Assembly: GCF_043642205.1 (NCBI RefSeq)
Contig: NZ_JBHZSG010000004.1
Coordinates: forward strand, 128,908 to 192,907
DNA from: Thalassotalea_A litorea
GTDB taxonomy: Bacteria; Pseudomonadota; Gammaproteobacteria; Enterobacterales; Alteromonadaceae
Length of the DNA: 64,000 bases
Direction of reading: 5' to 3'
Shown: in pieces, positions 27,102-36,715 of the stretch
Layout: the number at the start of each line of letters is the position of its first letter
How positions within the stretch are numbered: position 1 is the first letter of the stretch
Notes under the pieces: model-generated
Told to the model about the DNA's origin: nothing
What the model saw: only the letters and a program-made list of their open reading frames with translations
The model's database searches: none
Position numbers and translations under genes: made by a program

Positions 27102-28466
27102 GTGGAAGATTCCCTCTGGCAAAGCTGTTTGTCGATTCTCGAAGAAGAATTACCAGCCCAACAATTTAGTATGTGGATTCGACCTTTGCAATGTGAAGTT
27201 GCAGGTAACGTAATGACCTTGTATGCACCTAATCGCTTTGTGTTGGATTGGGTGAGAGAAAAATACCTGGGCCGAATTACCCAATTGGTGGCTTTACAAA
27301 ACCCTAATCCGCCACAAGTGCGCTTTGATGTCGGTAGCAAACCTGTATCTGCGGCGCCAGCGGCATCGATTGATACCAATAGGCATTCTGCACCGGCAGC
27401 AATGCCAAATAGCAATCAAGGTAACGCCGTTCCAAATATCCAAAAATCAACGAATGTGCGTGATAAATACACGTTTGATAACTTTGTTGAAGGTAAGTCG
27501 AACCAGTTGGCCCGTGCTGCGGCATCTCAAGTGGCTGATAATCCGGGGCAGGCATACAATCCATTGTTTATCTACGGTGGCACCGGTTTAGGCAAAACCC
27601 ATTTATTGCATGCTGTTGGTAATGGTATTTTGAGAAACAAGCCAAATGCCAAAATCGCGTATATGCATTCTGAGCGATTTGTTCAGGATATGGTAAAAGC
27701 CCTGCAAAATAATGAAATTGAAAAGTTTAAACAATATTACCGCAGTGTTGATGCCTTACTTATCGATGATATTCAGTTTTTTGCCAATAAAGAGCGTACT
27801 CAGGAAGAGTTTTTTCACACATTTAATGCCTTGTTAGAAGGCAATCAACAAATAATTCTGACCAGTGACCGCTATCCAAAGGAAATCAACGGTGTCGAAG
27901 ACAGACTTAAATCCCGGTTTGGTTGGGGTTTGACGTTAGCCATTGAACCCCCTGAACTGGAAACGCGGGTCGCCATTCTCAAACGTAAAGCCGAGGAAAG
28001 CCAGATCAACCTGGCAGATGAAGTGGCATTTTTTATTGCTAAGCGTCTGCGCTCTAATGTTCGAGAGCTTGAAGGTGCATTGAACCGGGTTATTGCCAAT
28101 GCAAATTTCACCGGTCGACCCATAACCATAGACTTTGTCCGCGAAGCGTTGCGAGATTTACTGGCATTACAGGATAAACTGGTTACCATAGACAATATTC
28201 AACGGACGGTTGCCGAGTATTATAAAATTAAAGTGGCGGATATATTATCCAAGCGTCGCAACCGCTCTGTGGCCAGACCCAGGCAAATCGCCATGGCGTT
28301 GGCAAAAGAATTGACCAGTCATAGCTTACCAGAAATTGGTGATGCATTTGGCGGAAGGGATCATACGACGGTGTTACACGCCTGTCGAAAAGTAAAAGCC
28401 CTTCGAGAAGAAAGTCATGATATAAAAGAAGACTACTCAAATTTAATAAGAACGCTATCGTCGTAG
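27102..28466 (+). CDS. dnaA: Chromosomal replication initiator DnaA
   Basis: 454 residues, starting at GTG with AGGAG eight bases upstream. Domain I is residues 1 to about 85 (LWQSCLSILEEELPAQQFSMWIRPLQ), then a variable linker. The AAA+ domain has Walker A GGTGLGKTH (around residue 160) and Walker B DALLIDDIQFF (around 217). The C-terminal DNA-binding domain carries the DnaA signature GGRDHTTVLHACRKV. It binds the boxes in oriC and probably those in its own upstream region. It is first in dnaA-dnaN-recF. Confidence 0.99.
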   Translation: MEDSLWQSCLSILEEELPAQQFSMWIRPLQCEVAGNVMTLYAPNRFVLDWVREKYLGRITQLVALQNPNPPQVRFDVGSKPVSAAPAASIDTNRHSAPAAMPNSNQGNAVPNIQKSTNVRDKYTFDNFVEGKSNQLARAAASQVADNPGQAYNPLFIYGGTGLGKTHLLHAVGNGILRNKPNAKIAYMHSERFVQDMVKALQNNEIEKFKQYYRSVDALLIDDIQFFANKERTQEEFFHTFNALLEGNQQIILTSDRYPKEINGVEDRLKSRFGWGLTLAIEPPELETRVAILKRKAEESQINLADEVAFFIAKRLRSNVRELEGALNRVIANANFTGRPITIDFVREALRDLLALQDKLVTIDNIQRTVAEYYKIKVADILSKRRNRSVARPRQIAMALAKELTSHSLPEIGDAFGGRDHTTVLHACRKVKALREESHDIKEDYSNLIRTLSS

Positions 28467-28479
28467 CAGGGAGATCAGA

Positions 28480-29583
28480 ATGAAGTTTTCATTAAATCGA
28501 GATTTATTGCTTAAACCATTGTTGCTGGTCTCTGGGGCCGTAGAGCGAAAAAGCACCTTGCCCATTTTAAGTAATATACTTTTAGAGGTAAGTGGGCAGT
28601 CACTTACCTTGGTTGCTACTGATTTGGAACTGGAAATGGTTGCAAAGACTCAGGTTGATAACCAAGGGGGCGATGGCAAAGTTACCATTCCGGCGCGCAA
28701 ACTACTCGATATTTGTAAAAGTCTGCCTGATCAATCTTTGCTTACGTTTGAGCTCGACGGCGAAAATATCATCATTCATTGTGGTCGCAGCAAATATTCT
28801 CTTGCGACTTTACCTGCAAACGATTTTCCGAATATTGAACAATGGCAGGGCGACATTGAATTTAACGTCAATAAATCAAAACTGTTAAGGTTGATTGAAA
28901 GTACACATTTTTCAATGGCCAATCAGGATGTTCGTTATTATCTCAATGGCATGTCGATCGAGACGGAAGGCAATGAAATCCGTTCAGTGGCAACGGATGG
29001 TCATCGCCTAGCGATTTGTAAAATAGTTGATGAAAACTTAGAGCTTCCAGCCCGTCAGGTTATTGTTCCGCGTAAAGGGATCCTGGAAATTATCCGATTA
29101 TTGGATCCTATCGATGAACCGGTAACGATACTCTTAGGCTCTAACCATATCCGTATTGTTGATACAGAATTTTCGTTCACCTCAAAGTTAGTTGATGGTC
29201 GTTTTCCCGATTATCGACGCGTGTTACCGAGAAATGGTGACAAAGTGCTGTTAGCGCAACGTGATGAATTAAAACAAGTGTTGTCTCGCGCATCGATTCT
29301 TTCAAATGAAAAGTTTAAAGGCGTACGTCTTAATTTTGGCAGTAATGAATTAAAAATTACCGCAAATAACCCCGAGCAAGAACAAGCAGAAGAATATCTG
29401 GAAATCGATTTTCCTTACGAGCCATTAGAGATTGGATTTAACGTGAGTTATATCCTGGACGTTTTGAACTCAGTAAAAGAAGAAGGTATTAAATTTACTT
29501 TGTCTGATGCAAATTCAAGTGTTGTTATTGAAGGACAGGAATCTGGTGAAGCACTTTATGTGATCATGCCTATGCGCCTGTAA
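28480..29583 (+). CDS. dnaN: DNA polymerase III beta sliding clamp
   Basis: 367 residues, one longer than E. coli DnaN. It begins MKFSLNRDLLLKPLLLVSGAVERKSTLPILSN and ends in ALYVIMPMRL, the conserved C-terminus (MPMRL) that helps form the protein-binding cleft. Three repeated clamp domains are expected. It lies 13 bases after dnaA and its stop TAA overlaps the recF ATG by one base (TAATG), so recF translation is probably coupled. Confidence 0.99.
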   Translation: MKFSLNRDLLLKPLLLVSGAVERKSTLPILSNILLEVSGQSLTLVATDLELEMVAKTQVDNQGGDGKVTIPARKLLDICKSLPDQSLLTFELDGENIIIHCGRSKYSLATLPANDFPNIEQWQGDIEFNVNKSKLLRLIESTHFSMANQDVRYYLNGMSIETEGNEIRSVATDGHRLAICKIVDENLELPARQVIVPRKGILEIIRLLDPIDEPVTILLGSNHIRIVDTEFSFTSKLVDGRFPDYRRVLPRNGDKVLLAQRDELKQVLSRASILSNEKFKGVRLNFGSNELKITANNPEQEQAEEYLEIDFPYEPLEIGFNVSYILDVLNSVKEEGIKFTLSDANSSVVIEGQESGEALYVIMPMRL

Positions 29584-30662
29584 TGAGTATTCAAAAACTT
29601 TATGTCGAGAATTTTCGCAATATAAATATTCACAACACTGAGTTTGAACCGGCCCTGAATTTTATCCTTGGAGATAATGGCAGCGGCAAAAGCAGTTTAT
29701 TGGAAAGTATTTTTTTTCTTGGTCATGGGAAATCTTTCCGCACGACCAAATTAGAAAACTTAATAAATAGAGATACCGAGAAATTTACGGTATCGATAAA
29801 AGATGACCGGGATTCACAACTAGGCGTAAGTCGATATCGTGATGGCAAATGCACGATAAAAGTAAACGGTGCTCCGGAACACAGGTTGTCGGAATTAGCA
29901 AAGCACGTTGCAGTGCAGATCATTACGCCTGAAACCTTTAAATTGTTTTTTGGTGGTCCCAAAGAGCGCCGTCGCTTCATTGATCTTGGTATGTTTCACG
30001 TGGAACATCAGTTTGCGGATTTGTGGCGAGAATTTAGAAGGGTACTGTTGCAACGTAATGCCTGTTTAAGAACAGGGGTTAGAGGTCAACAATATGATTA
30101 CTGGACGGAGTTATTTGTCCAGCAATCCGAAGCTCTGGCAACCTTAAGACACGATTATGTTCTGCAACTTAACGAAGAGTTGCAACGTTGGTTAGCGATA
30201 TTGCTACCGGAACTGTCTGAGCGCATTGGCCTGTATTACAGCAGGGGGTGGAGTGAAAAGTATCAGTTAGCAGACTTGTTGATTGATGTGGAAGATAAAG
30301 AACGTCAATACGGTTACAGCACCTACGGCGCTCAGAAATTTGATGTGAAGTTTCACTATCAAAAAATGTCAATTGAACAGGTGTTGTCCCGTGGTCAACA
30401 AAAAATGTTCTTAATGGCATTAACCGTTGCTCAGGCAACACTCATATTCAATCAGCAGCAGGTTCGTCCAATTATATTAATTGATGATATTGGTGCTGAG
30501 TTAGATACAGGGTCGAGGCAGCGTTTAGCCGAGGCTATAGAAGAATTACAATGCCAAGTGTTTATCACGGCTATTGAAAAAAGTGCGTTGGAACCCATTA
30601 TTCCTGCTCACAATAAATATAAAATGTTTCACGTGAAACATGGCATAATAAACGAAGTTTAA
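29583..30662 (+). CDS. recF: DNA recombination and repair protein RecF
   Basis: 359 residues. The SMC-like ATPase has Walker A GDNGSGKSSLLESI (around residues 31-44), the ABC signature VLSRGQQKMFLMAL and Walker B PIILIDDIGAELD. It loads RecA at single-strand gaps with RecO and RecR. Two ParB sites lie inside the coding sequence, one encoding MFHVEH at residues 137-142 and one encoding MFHVKH at the extreme C-terminus. The second may impose the C-terminal extension. Confidence 0.98.
   Translation: MSIQKLYVENFRNINIHNTEFEPALNFILGDNGSGKSSLLESIFFLGHGKSFRTTKLENLINRDTEKFTVSIKDDRDSQLGVSRYRDGKCTIKVNGAPEHRLSELAKHVAVQIITPETFKLFFGGPKERRRFIDLGMFHVEHQFADLWREFRRVLLQRNACLRTGVRGQQYDYWTELFVQQSEALATLRHDYVLQLNEELQRWLAILLPELSERIGLYYSRGWSEKYQLADLLIDVEDKERQYGYSTYGAQKFDVKFHYQKMSIEQVLSRGQQKMFLMALTVAQATLIFNQQQVRPIILIDDIGAELDTGSRQRLAEAIEELQCQVFITAIEKSALEPIIPAHNKYKMFHVKHGIINEV
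29992..30007. other. parS: parS-like ParB-binding site (one mismatch) inside recF
   Basis: TGTTTCACGTGGAACA differs at one base from the perfect palindrome TGTTTCACGTGAAACA that ParB/Spo0J proteins recognise. It lies in a conserved RecF coding segment (MFHVEH). Confidence 0.7.
30625..30640. other. parS: Perfect parS site at the 3' end of recF
   Basis: TGTTTCACGTGAAACA is the exact 16-base palindromic parS consensus. It lies within the last 15 codons of recF, about 9 kb from oriC, and parB is encoded at 16703-17584. Confidence 0.92.
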
Positions 30663-30743
30663 ACACCGTTTTATTGGGTAATTTAAATTCGAACACTACG
30701 AAATTCCCGAACGTGAGTTCTGGCAATAACATAGGCAATTAGA

Positions 30744-33179
30744 ATGACAGAAAATAGTTATGATTCGTCCAGTATCAAGGTCTTAAAAGGCCTTGATGCA
30801 GTACGTAAAAGACCAGGGATGTATATCGGTGATACCGACGATGGTACCGGTTTACACCATATGGTATTTGAGGTTTTAGATAACTCTATCGATGAGGCAT
30901 TAGCCGGACATTGTAATGATATTATTGTAACCATTCACGGTGATAACTCAGTATCCGTTAAAGATGATGGTCGTGGTATCCCTACCGATATTCACCCAGA
31001 AGAGGGTGTATCTGCTGCAGAAGTGATTATGACAGTCCTGCATGCCGGTGGTAAGTTCGGTGGTGAAGACTCTGGTTATAAAGTATCTGGTGGTCTTCAC
31101 GGTGTTGGTATTTCTGTTGTAAATGCCTTGAGTTCAAAACTTGAACTTACTATCCGTCGAGCGGGTCAGGTGCATGAACAGTCATATTCTATGGGTGTTC
31201 CAGATGCGCCTTTAAAAGTTATTGGCGAAACCGAAAATACCGGTACTCAGGTTCGTTTCTGGCCAAGTGAAGAAACCTTTACCAATACATTATTTCACTA
31301 CGATATTCTGGCAAAGCGTATTCGTGAATTATCGTTCCTTAACTCTGGTGTTTCGATTCGCTTAATCGATGAGCGCGACGGTAAGCAAGATCACTTTCAT
31401 TACGAAGGTGGTATCCAGGCGTTTGTTGATTATTTGAATACCAATAAAACACCGGTTAACGAAGAAGTTTTCTATTTTGATCTGGCACGTGAAGATGGCA
31501 TTGTTGTTGAAGTTGCCATGCAATGGAATGATGGTTTCCAGGAAAATATTTTCTGTTTTACCAATAACATTCCACAGCGTGATGGTGGTACCCACTTAAG
31601 TGGTTTCAGAACGGCTCTTACCCGTACCTTGAATAGCTATATGACCAAAGAAGGTCTGAACAAAAAAGCTAAAGGTGGTGGTGAAACCAGTGCCAGCGGT
31701 GATGATGCCCGTGAAGGTTTAACCGCGGTTATCTCGGTAAAAGTTCCTGATCCCAAGTTTTCTTCACAAACCAAAGATAAGCTGGTTTCTTCCGAAGTGA
31801 AAACCGCGGTAGAGCAAGCGATGGGTGAGAAGTTAGGGGAATACCTGCTTGAGCATCCTGGTACGGCGAAAACCATCATTATGAAAATTATTGATGCAGC
31901 CCGTGCCCGTGAAGCCGCCCGTAAAGCCCGTGAAATGACACGTCGTAAAGGTGCGCTAGATATTGCTGGTTTACCAGGTAAGCTTGCTGATTGTCAGGAA
32001 AAAGACCCCGCCTTATCTGAACTATATATAGTGGAGGGTGATTCTGCTGGTGGTTCTGCAAAGCAGGGACGTAACCGTAAAAATCAGGCTATTTTGCCGT
32101 TAAAAGGTAAAATCCTCAACGTTGAAAAAGCTCGTTTCGATAAAATGATTTCCTCTCAGGAAGTTGGTACGCTAATTACCGCATTAGGTTGTGGTATTGG
32201 ACGTGACGAATACGATCCAGATAAGATGCGTTATCATTCAATCGTTATCATGACCGATGCTGATGTCGATGGCTCGCACATCCGAACGTTGCTGTTGACC
32301 TTCTTTTACCGTCAAATGCCTGAAGTGATTGAACGTGGTTATATTTACATTGCTCAACCGCCACTTTATAAAGTGAAAAAAGGTAAGCAAGAGCGTTACC
32401 TTAAAGATGACGAGCAAAAAGAAGCGTACTTCACGACATTAGCGTTAGAAAACTCTTCTATCCATGTTAATGATAATGCCCCGGGTCTTGCTGGTATAGC
32501 TCTTGAGCAGTTATTTAATCAGTATCGCGATACGATGGGTATCATTACTCGGGTATCTCGCCAAATTCCTGAAAGCATTTTGCAACAACTGGTTTATGCA
32601 CCTGCAGTCGATCAAACAGACTTTGCGGAGCGCTCAAACGTTGAAGCCTGGACGGATGCTTTAATCAAATTGATTGAAGAAAAAGGCGATAAAGGCACGT
32701 TATACAGTGCAGAAGTACTGAAAGATAACGAACGCAATATCTATTACCCATCCATCACCGTTCGTATGCATGGTATCGACAGCGTTTATAAGCTTAGCTA
32801 TGACCTAATCCATTCTTCAGAATTTAAAGCCATAATGGAGCTTAACAGAGCCATTAATGGGTTAATGGAAGAGGGCGCTTACGTTAAACGTGGTGAGAAA
32901 GTAAAACCTGTCGATTCTTTTGTTGAAGCCAGAGCCTGGTTAATGAAAGAAGCTGAGCGTGGGCAATATATCCAACGCTACAAAGGTTTGGGAGAAATGA
33001 ACCCTGAGCAGCTTTGGGAAACCACGATGGACCCAGAAACTCGCCGTATGTTACAGGTAACGATTGAAGATGCTATCGGAGCTGATTTATTGTTCACGAC
33101 CTTGATGGGTGACCATGTAGAACCTCGTCGTAACTTCATCGAAGATAATGCCTTGAATGTAGAGAACCTGGATGTTTAA
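30744..33179 (+). CDS. gyrB: DNA gyrase subunit B
   Basis: 811 residues (E. coli 804). The GHKL ATPase region (LEVLDNSIDEALAGHC, then GGLHGVGISVVNALS) is N-terminal. The TOPRIM domain has the catalytic EGDSAGGSAKQGRNR (around residue 431) and MTDADVDGSHIRTLL (around 503). The C-terminal YKGLGEMNPEQLWETTMDP is standard. With GyrA it introduces negative supercoils. It lies 81 bases after recF, with a terminator following. Confidence 0.99.
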   Translation: MTENSYDSSSIKVLKGLDAVRKRPGMYIGDTDDGTGLHHMVFEVLDNSIDEALAGHCNDIIVTIHGDNSVSVKDDGRGIPTDIHPEEGVSAAEVIMTVLHAGGKFGGEDSGYKVSGGLHGVGISVVNALSSKLELTIRRAGQVHEQSYSMGVPDAPLKVIGETENTGTQVRFWPSEETFTNTLFHYDILAKRIRELSFLNSGVSIRLIDERDGKQDHFHYEGGIQAFVDYLNTNKTPVNEEVFYFDLAREDGIVVEVAMQWNDGFQENIFCFTNNIPQRDGGTHLSGFRTALTRTLNSYMTKEGLNKKAKGGGETSASGDDAREGLTAVISVKVPDPKFSSQTKDKLVSSEVKTAVEQAMGEKLGEYLLEHPGTAKTIIMKIIDAARAREAARKAREMTRRKGALDIAGLPGKLADCQEKDPALSELYIVEGDSAGGSAKQGRNRKNQAILPLKGKILNVEKARFDKMISSQEVGTLITALGCGIGRDEYDPDKMRYHSIVIMTDADVDGSHIRTLLLTFFYRQMPEVIERGYIYIAQPPLYKVKKGKQERYLKDDEQKEAYFTTLALENSSIHVNDNAPGLAGIALEQLFNQYRDTMGIITRVSRQIPESILQQLVYAPAVDQTDFAERSNVEAWTDALIKLIEEKGDKGTLYSAEVLKDNERNIYYPSITVRMHGIDSVYKLSYDLIHSSEFKAIMELNRAINGLMEEGAYVKRGEKVKPVDSFVEARAWLMKEAERGQYIQRYKGLGEMNPEQLWETTMDPETRRMLQVTIEDAIGADLLFTTLMGDHVEPRRNFIEDNALNVENLDV

Positions 33180-33198
33180 CCCCTGTTCTTGATATCCC

Positions 33199-33231
33199 TA
33201 AAAAAGCCCGGTTAAAACCGGGCTTTTTTAT
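33199..33231 (+). terminator. Rho-independent terminator of gyrB
   Basis: AGCCCGG-TTAAAA-CCGGGCT stem-loop preceded by A5 and followed by six T, about 20 bases after the gyrB stop. Confidence 0.9.
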
Positions 33232-33248
33232 TTCTAATGCTGTTTGCT

Positions 33249-33420
33249 ATACCAACACCTTTCTTATTCGTCATAATATTACTGAATTGATTTCTCGATG
33301 AAACGAGTCATTCAATTATCTGTGCGTTATGTTAATAGTATTCGATAAACTAAATTATGAAATATCCTCGTTAGAATATTTGTTGAGTGATCCGTTGCAC
33401 AAACTTAATGTGATTGGTAT
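33249..33420. mobile_element. Short ATACCAA...TTGGTAT inverted-repeat element
   Basis: A 172-base non-coding stretch begins ATACCAA and ends TTGGTAT. Its right 25 bases (33396-33420) are the exact reverse complement of the left end of the element at 7286-7550. The left end is diverged (ATACCAACACCTTT). This may be a deleted or relaxed member of the same MITE-like family. The rest of the gyrB-glyQ gap shows no gene. Confidence 0.5.
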
Positions 33421-33565
33421 TACTAATGTGGATTGGTCTAAGACTTGATTAGCGCTGGGTATTTCACCGATTTTTCACTAGGCTATTGACAGGCTTACCG
33501 TTATAATTAGCGCCATTTTCTATTACTACACGTACTATTTTAAATAGTTGGGGTTTTCTGGATAC

Positions 33566-34492
33566 ATGAGCACATTTGATATCAAAACATTCCAGGGCCT
33601 AATTCTGAAACTTCAGGAATATTGGTCTAAACAAGGTTGCGTTATTGTTCAACCATTGGATTTGGAAGTAGGGGCAGGTACATTTCATCCTATGACATTC
33701 TTACGCTCGATTGGCCCCGAGCCGATGAGTAGTGCATATGTCCAACCCTGTCGTCGACCTACTGATGGTCGTTATGGGGAAAACCCAAACCGACTACAAC
33801 ATTATTATCAATTCCAGGTAGTTTTGAAGCCGTCACCTAAAAATATTCAGGAACTGTATCTCAATTCCTTAGAAGAACTTGGTCTGGATTTACTGGTCCA
33901 CGATATCCGCTTTGTCGAAGATAACTGGGAATCTCCAACGTTAGGAGCGTGGGGCCTTGGCTGGGAAGTTTGGCTAAATGGCATGGAAATTACCCAATTT
34001 ACATACTTCCAGCAGGTTGGTGGTCTGGAATGCGCTCCCGTAACTGGCGAAATCACCTATGGTCTAGAACGTTTGGCAATGTATATCCAAAACGTTGATA
34101 GCATTTATGACCTTGTATGGACGGATGGACCTTTGGGTAAAGTGTATTATCGCGATGTGTTTCATCAAAATGAAGTGGAGCAATCGGCTTATAACTTTGA
34201 ACACGCGGATGTTGATGCATTGTTTAATCAATTTGACGTCTGTGAACGCGAAAGCGCAAAGCTTATTGAATTAGGATTACCATTACCGGCGTATGAACAG
34301 GTAATGAAGGCGAGTCACGCCTTTAATCTGTTAGATGCCCGTCACGCGATTTCTGTGACCGAACGTCAGCGCTATATCCTGCGGGTCCGTACACTGGCAA
34401 AGGCCTGTGCCGAAGCCTATTACGCCGCAAGAGAAGAGCTCGGATTCCCGCTATGCAAAAATACGTCAGAAGACGTTGTTAAGGAGAAATAA
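33566..34492 (+). CDS. glyQ: Glycyl-tRNA synthetase alpha subunit
   Basis: 308 residues from MSTFDIKTFQGLILKLQEYW. This start is preferred to a TTG six codons upstream because it aligns with E. coli GlyQ (MQKFDTRTFQGLIL). Long conserved runs are present, such as CRRPTDGRYGENPNRLQHYYQ and NGMEITQFTYFQQVGGLEC. The alpha subunit holds the class II active site of the alpha2beta2 enzyme. It is directly followed by glyS. Confidence 0.98.
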   Translation: MSTFDIKTFQGLILKLQEYWSKQGCVIVQPLDLEVGAGTFHPMTFLRSIGPEPMSSAYVQPCRRPTDGRYGENPNRLQHYYQFQVVLKPSPKNIQELYLNSLEELGLDLLVHDIRFVEDNWESPTLGAWGLGWEVWLNGMEITQFTYFQQVGGLECAPVTGEITYGLERLAMYIQNVDSIYDLVWTDGPLGKVYYRDVFHQNEVEQSAYNFEHADVDALFNQFDVCERESAKLIELGLPLPAYEQVMKASHAFNLLDARHAISVTERQRYILRVRTLAKACAEAYYAAREELGFPLCKNTSEDVVKEK

Positions 34493-34493
34493 T

Positions 34494-36560
34494 ATGACTA
34501 CTAATACTCTCCTGATTGAATTGGGAACCGAAGAATTACCACCAAAATCACTAAAGAAATTAGCAACGGCGTTTCATCAGCAAATGACGGCACAACTAGA
34601 CAGTGCCGAATTGGCTTATGACTCAGCGAAATGGTTTGCTTCACCTCGACGCCTTGCTATTCAGGTTAAAGGGTTGATCGCAAAACAAGCGGATAAAACC
34701 GTAGAGAAGCGTGGACCTGCTGTTAATGTCGCATTCGATGCCGATGGCAATCCAACCAAAGCGGCTCAAGGTTGGGCTCGGTCCAATGGCATAACCGTCG
34801 AGCAGGCTGAACGTTTAACAACCGACAAAGGTGAGTGGCTTTTGCATGTCGCCAGCCAGTCTGGACAAACCGTTGAGGCATTGATTCCTGCGATGGTTAA
34901 TCAAGCTGTCAGTAAATTACCTATTCCTAAACCTATGCGTTGGGGCAGCAGCCGTATTCAGTTTATTCGTCCGGTACATACCATTACTATGATGTATGGC
35001 TGTGAGGTTATTGCCGGTGAAGTTCTTGGTGTAGCATCGTCTAATCAGCTGCTAGGTCATCGCTTCCACCACCGTGGTCTGGTTACTCTCGACAGTGCGG
35101 ATAATTATGTTTCAGCGCTAGAGTCCGCTCATGTTATTGCTGATTTTGAGCAACGTCGTCGTAAAATCTCTGAGCAGATTCTTGCCGCCGCTCAGGACTT
35201 GGGTGCACAAGCCTTACTGGATGATGACTTACTTGATGAAGTGACTTCGATTAATGAATGGCCCACTGTTCTCGTTGGTACCTTTGATAAAGAGTTTTTG
35301 CAAGTACCAGCCGAACCTCTTATTTACTCGATGAAAGATCATCAAAAGTATTTCCCCGTTCAGGATAACGATGGCAACCTGGTGAATAAATTTATTTTCG
35401 TCACCAATATCGAGTCGAAACAACCTCAAGAGATTGTAAAAGGTAATGAGAAAGTTATTCGTCCGCGTCTGGCCGATGCGGAGTTCTTCTTTAAAACCGA
35501 TAAAAAGCAGTCGTTAGCGTCACGCCTTGAAAGTTTAGCTTCGGTACTATTCCAGAAACAACTTGGCACCTTAAAAGATAAGTCTGAACGTATCGCACAG
35601 TTAAGTCGTTTGGTTGCCGATAAAGTTCAGGCGAACGGTGATGAGGCATACCGAGCCGGTTTACTCAGTAAAACAGATTTGATGACGGAAATGGTTCTAG
35701 AGTTTCCTGAAGTCCAGGGCACGATGGGGAAATACTATGCGCGCCATGACGGTGAAGTTGAAGCGGTTGCGCAAGCGCTGGAAGATCAGTATCGCCCGAA
35801 ATTTTCAGGTGATACCTTACCTGAAGGCATTACCGGATGCTGTGTTGCGATTGCCGATAAAGTCGATTCATTAGTTGGTATTTTTGGCATCAATCAACCA
35901 CCAAAAGGGGATAAAGATCCTTTTGCTTTGCGTCGTGCAGCAATTGGTTTAATCCGTATCATTATTGAGAAGCAACTGCCACTGGATATTAACGCGCTAA
36001 TCGCCGACAGTATTTCAGCATACGGCGACAAGCTGACCAATGACAACACAGCGAATGATGTTATTGATTTCGTGATGGGACGCTTCCGGGCTTACTATCA
36101 GGAGCAGGGGATCAGTGTCGATGTGATTCAGGCGGTGTTAGCTAAGCAACCGACAGCACCACTGGATTTTGAACAACGTATCAAAGCGGTAAGTCATTTT
36201 AAAGAGTTACCTGAAGCCGCTGCGTTGGCAGCAGCCAATAAGCGTGTTGGTAACATCCTAGCGAAGTTCGATGGGGACTTATATCCGGCGTTTAATGCAG
36301 AGCTTGCTCAGGAAGATCAGGAGCGTGAATTAGCCAAGGCGTTTGATGCTCTAAATAGTCAATTAGTACCGATATTTGCGCGCAAAGACTATCAACAGGC
36401 GTTGACGCTTTTATCTGGTCTTAGAGAGCCTGTAGACGCGTTCTTCGATAATGTGATGGTAATGGCTGACGATGAGTCGATTAAGGTTAATCGTCTGACC
36501 TTGTTAAGTCAGATTCGAGCCAGCTTCTTTAATGTTGCGGATATTTCGCTGTTACAGTAA
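34494..36560 (+). CDS. glyS: Glycyl-tRNA synthetase beta subunit
   Basis: 688 residues (E. coli 689). The start MTTNTLLIELGTEELPPKSL is preceded by AAGGAG at eight bases, and the glyQ stop lies one base before it. Upstream in-frame codons inside glyQ are not credible starts. The beta subunit recognises tRNA-Gly. Characteristic segments are RWGSSRIQFIRPVH, KDPFALRRAAIGLIRI and the C-terminal DALR-like domain (FFDNVMVMADDESIKVNRLTLL). Confidence 0.98.
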   Translation: MTTNTLLIELGTEELPPKSLKKLATAFHQQMTAQLDSAELAYDSAKWFASPRRLAIQVKGLIAKQADKTVEKRGPAVNVAFDADGNPTKAAQGWARSNGITVEQAERLTTDKGEWLLHVASQSGQTVEALIPAMVNQAVSKLPIPKPMRWGSSRIQFIRPVHTITMMYGCEVIAGEVLGVASSNQLLGHRFHHRGLVTLDSADNYVSALESAHVIADFEQRRRKISEQILAAAQDLGAQALLDDDLLDEVTSINEWPTVLVGTFDKEFLQVPAEPLIYSMKDHQKYFPVQDNDGNLVNKFIFVTNIESKQPQEIVKGNEKVIRPRLADAEFFFKTDKKQSLASRLESLASVLFQKQLGTLKDKSERIAQLSRLVADKVQANGDEAYRAGLLSKTDLMTEMVLEFPEVQGTMGKYYARHDGEVEAVAQALEDQYRPKFSGDTLPEGITGCCVAIADKVDSLVGIFGINQPPKGDKDPFALRRAAIGLIRIIIEKQLPLDINALIADSISAYGDKLTNDNTANDVIDFVMGRFRAYYQEQGISVDVIQAVLAKQPTAPLDFEQRIKAVSHFKELPEAAALAAANKRVGNILAKFDGDLYPAFNAELAQEDQERELAKAFDALNSQLVPIFARKDYQQALTLLSGLREPVDAFFDNVMVMADDESIKVNRLTLLSQIRASFFNVADISLLQ

Positions 36561-36577
36561 TCGCTATCAATCGATTA

Positions 36578-36609
36578 AATAAAAAAAGCACCTTCGGGTG
36601 CTTTTTTTA
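36578..36609 (+). terminator. Rho-independent terminator of glyQS
   Basis: AGCACC-TTCG-GGTGCT stem-loop with a TTCG tetraloop, flanked by A7 and T7, about 20 bases after the glyS stop. Confidence 0.9.
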
Positions 36610-36715
36610 TGATTGGTCGTAACGCAACCATGACTGCCAATAACGAGTGCCGATAGGATTATTGCTATTATTTAGGGCGCCATCGAACCTAAGGTTATTA
36701 ACGTGGTCTACAGGT

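Noticed and set aside
33487..33509. TTGACA and TATAAT hexamers upstream of glyQ
   Set aside because: They are only 10 bases apart, so they cannot form one normal sigma-70 promoter. The TATAAT may be used with a different -35, but none is convincing.
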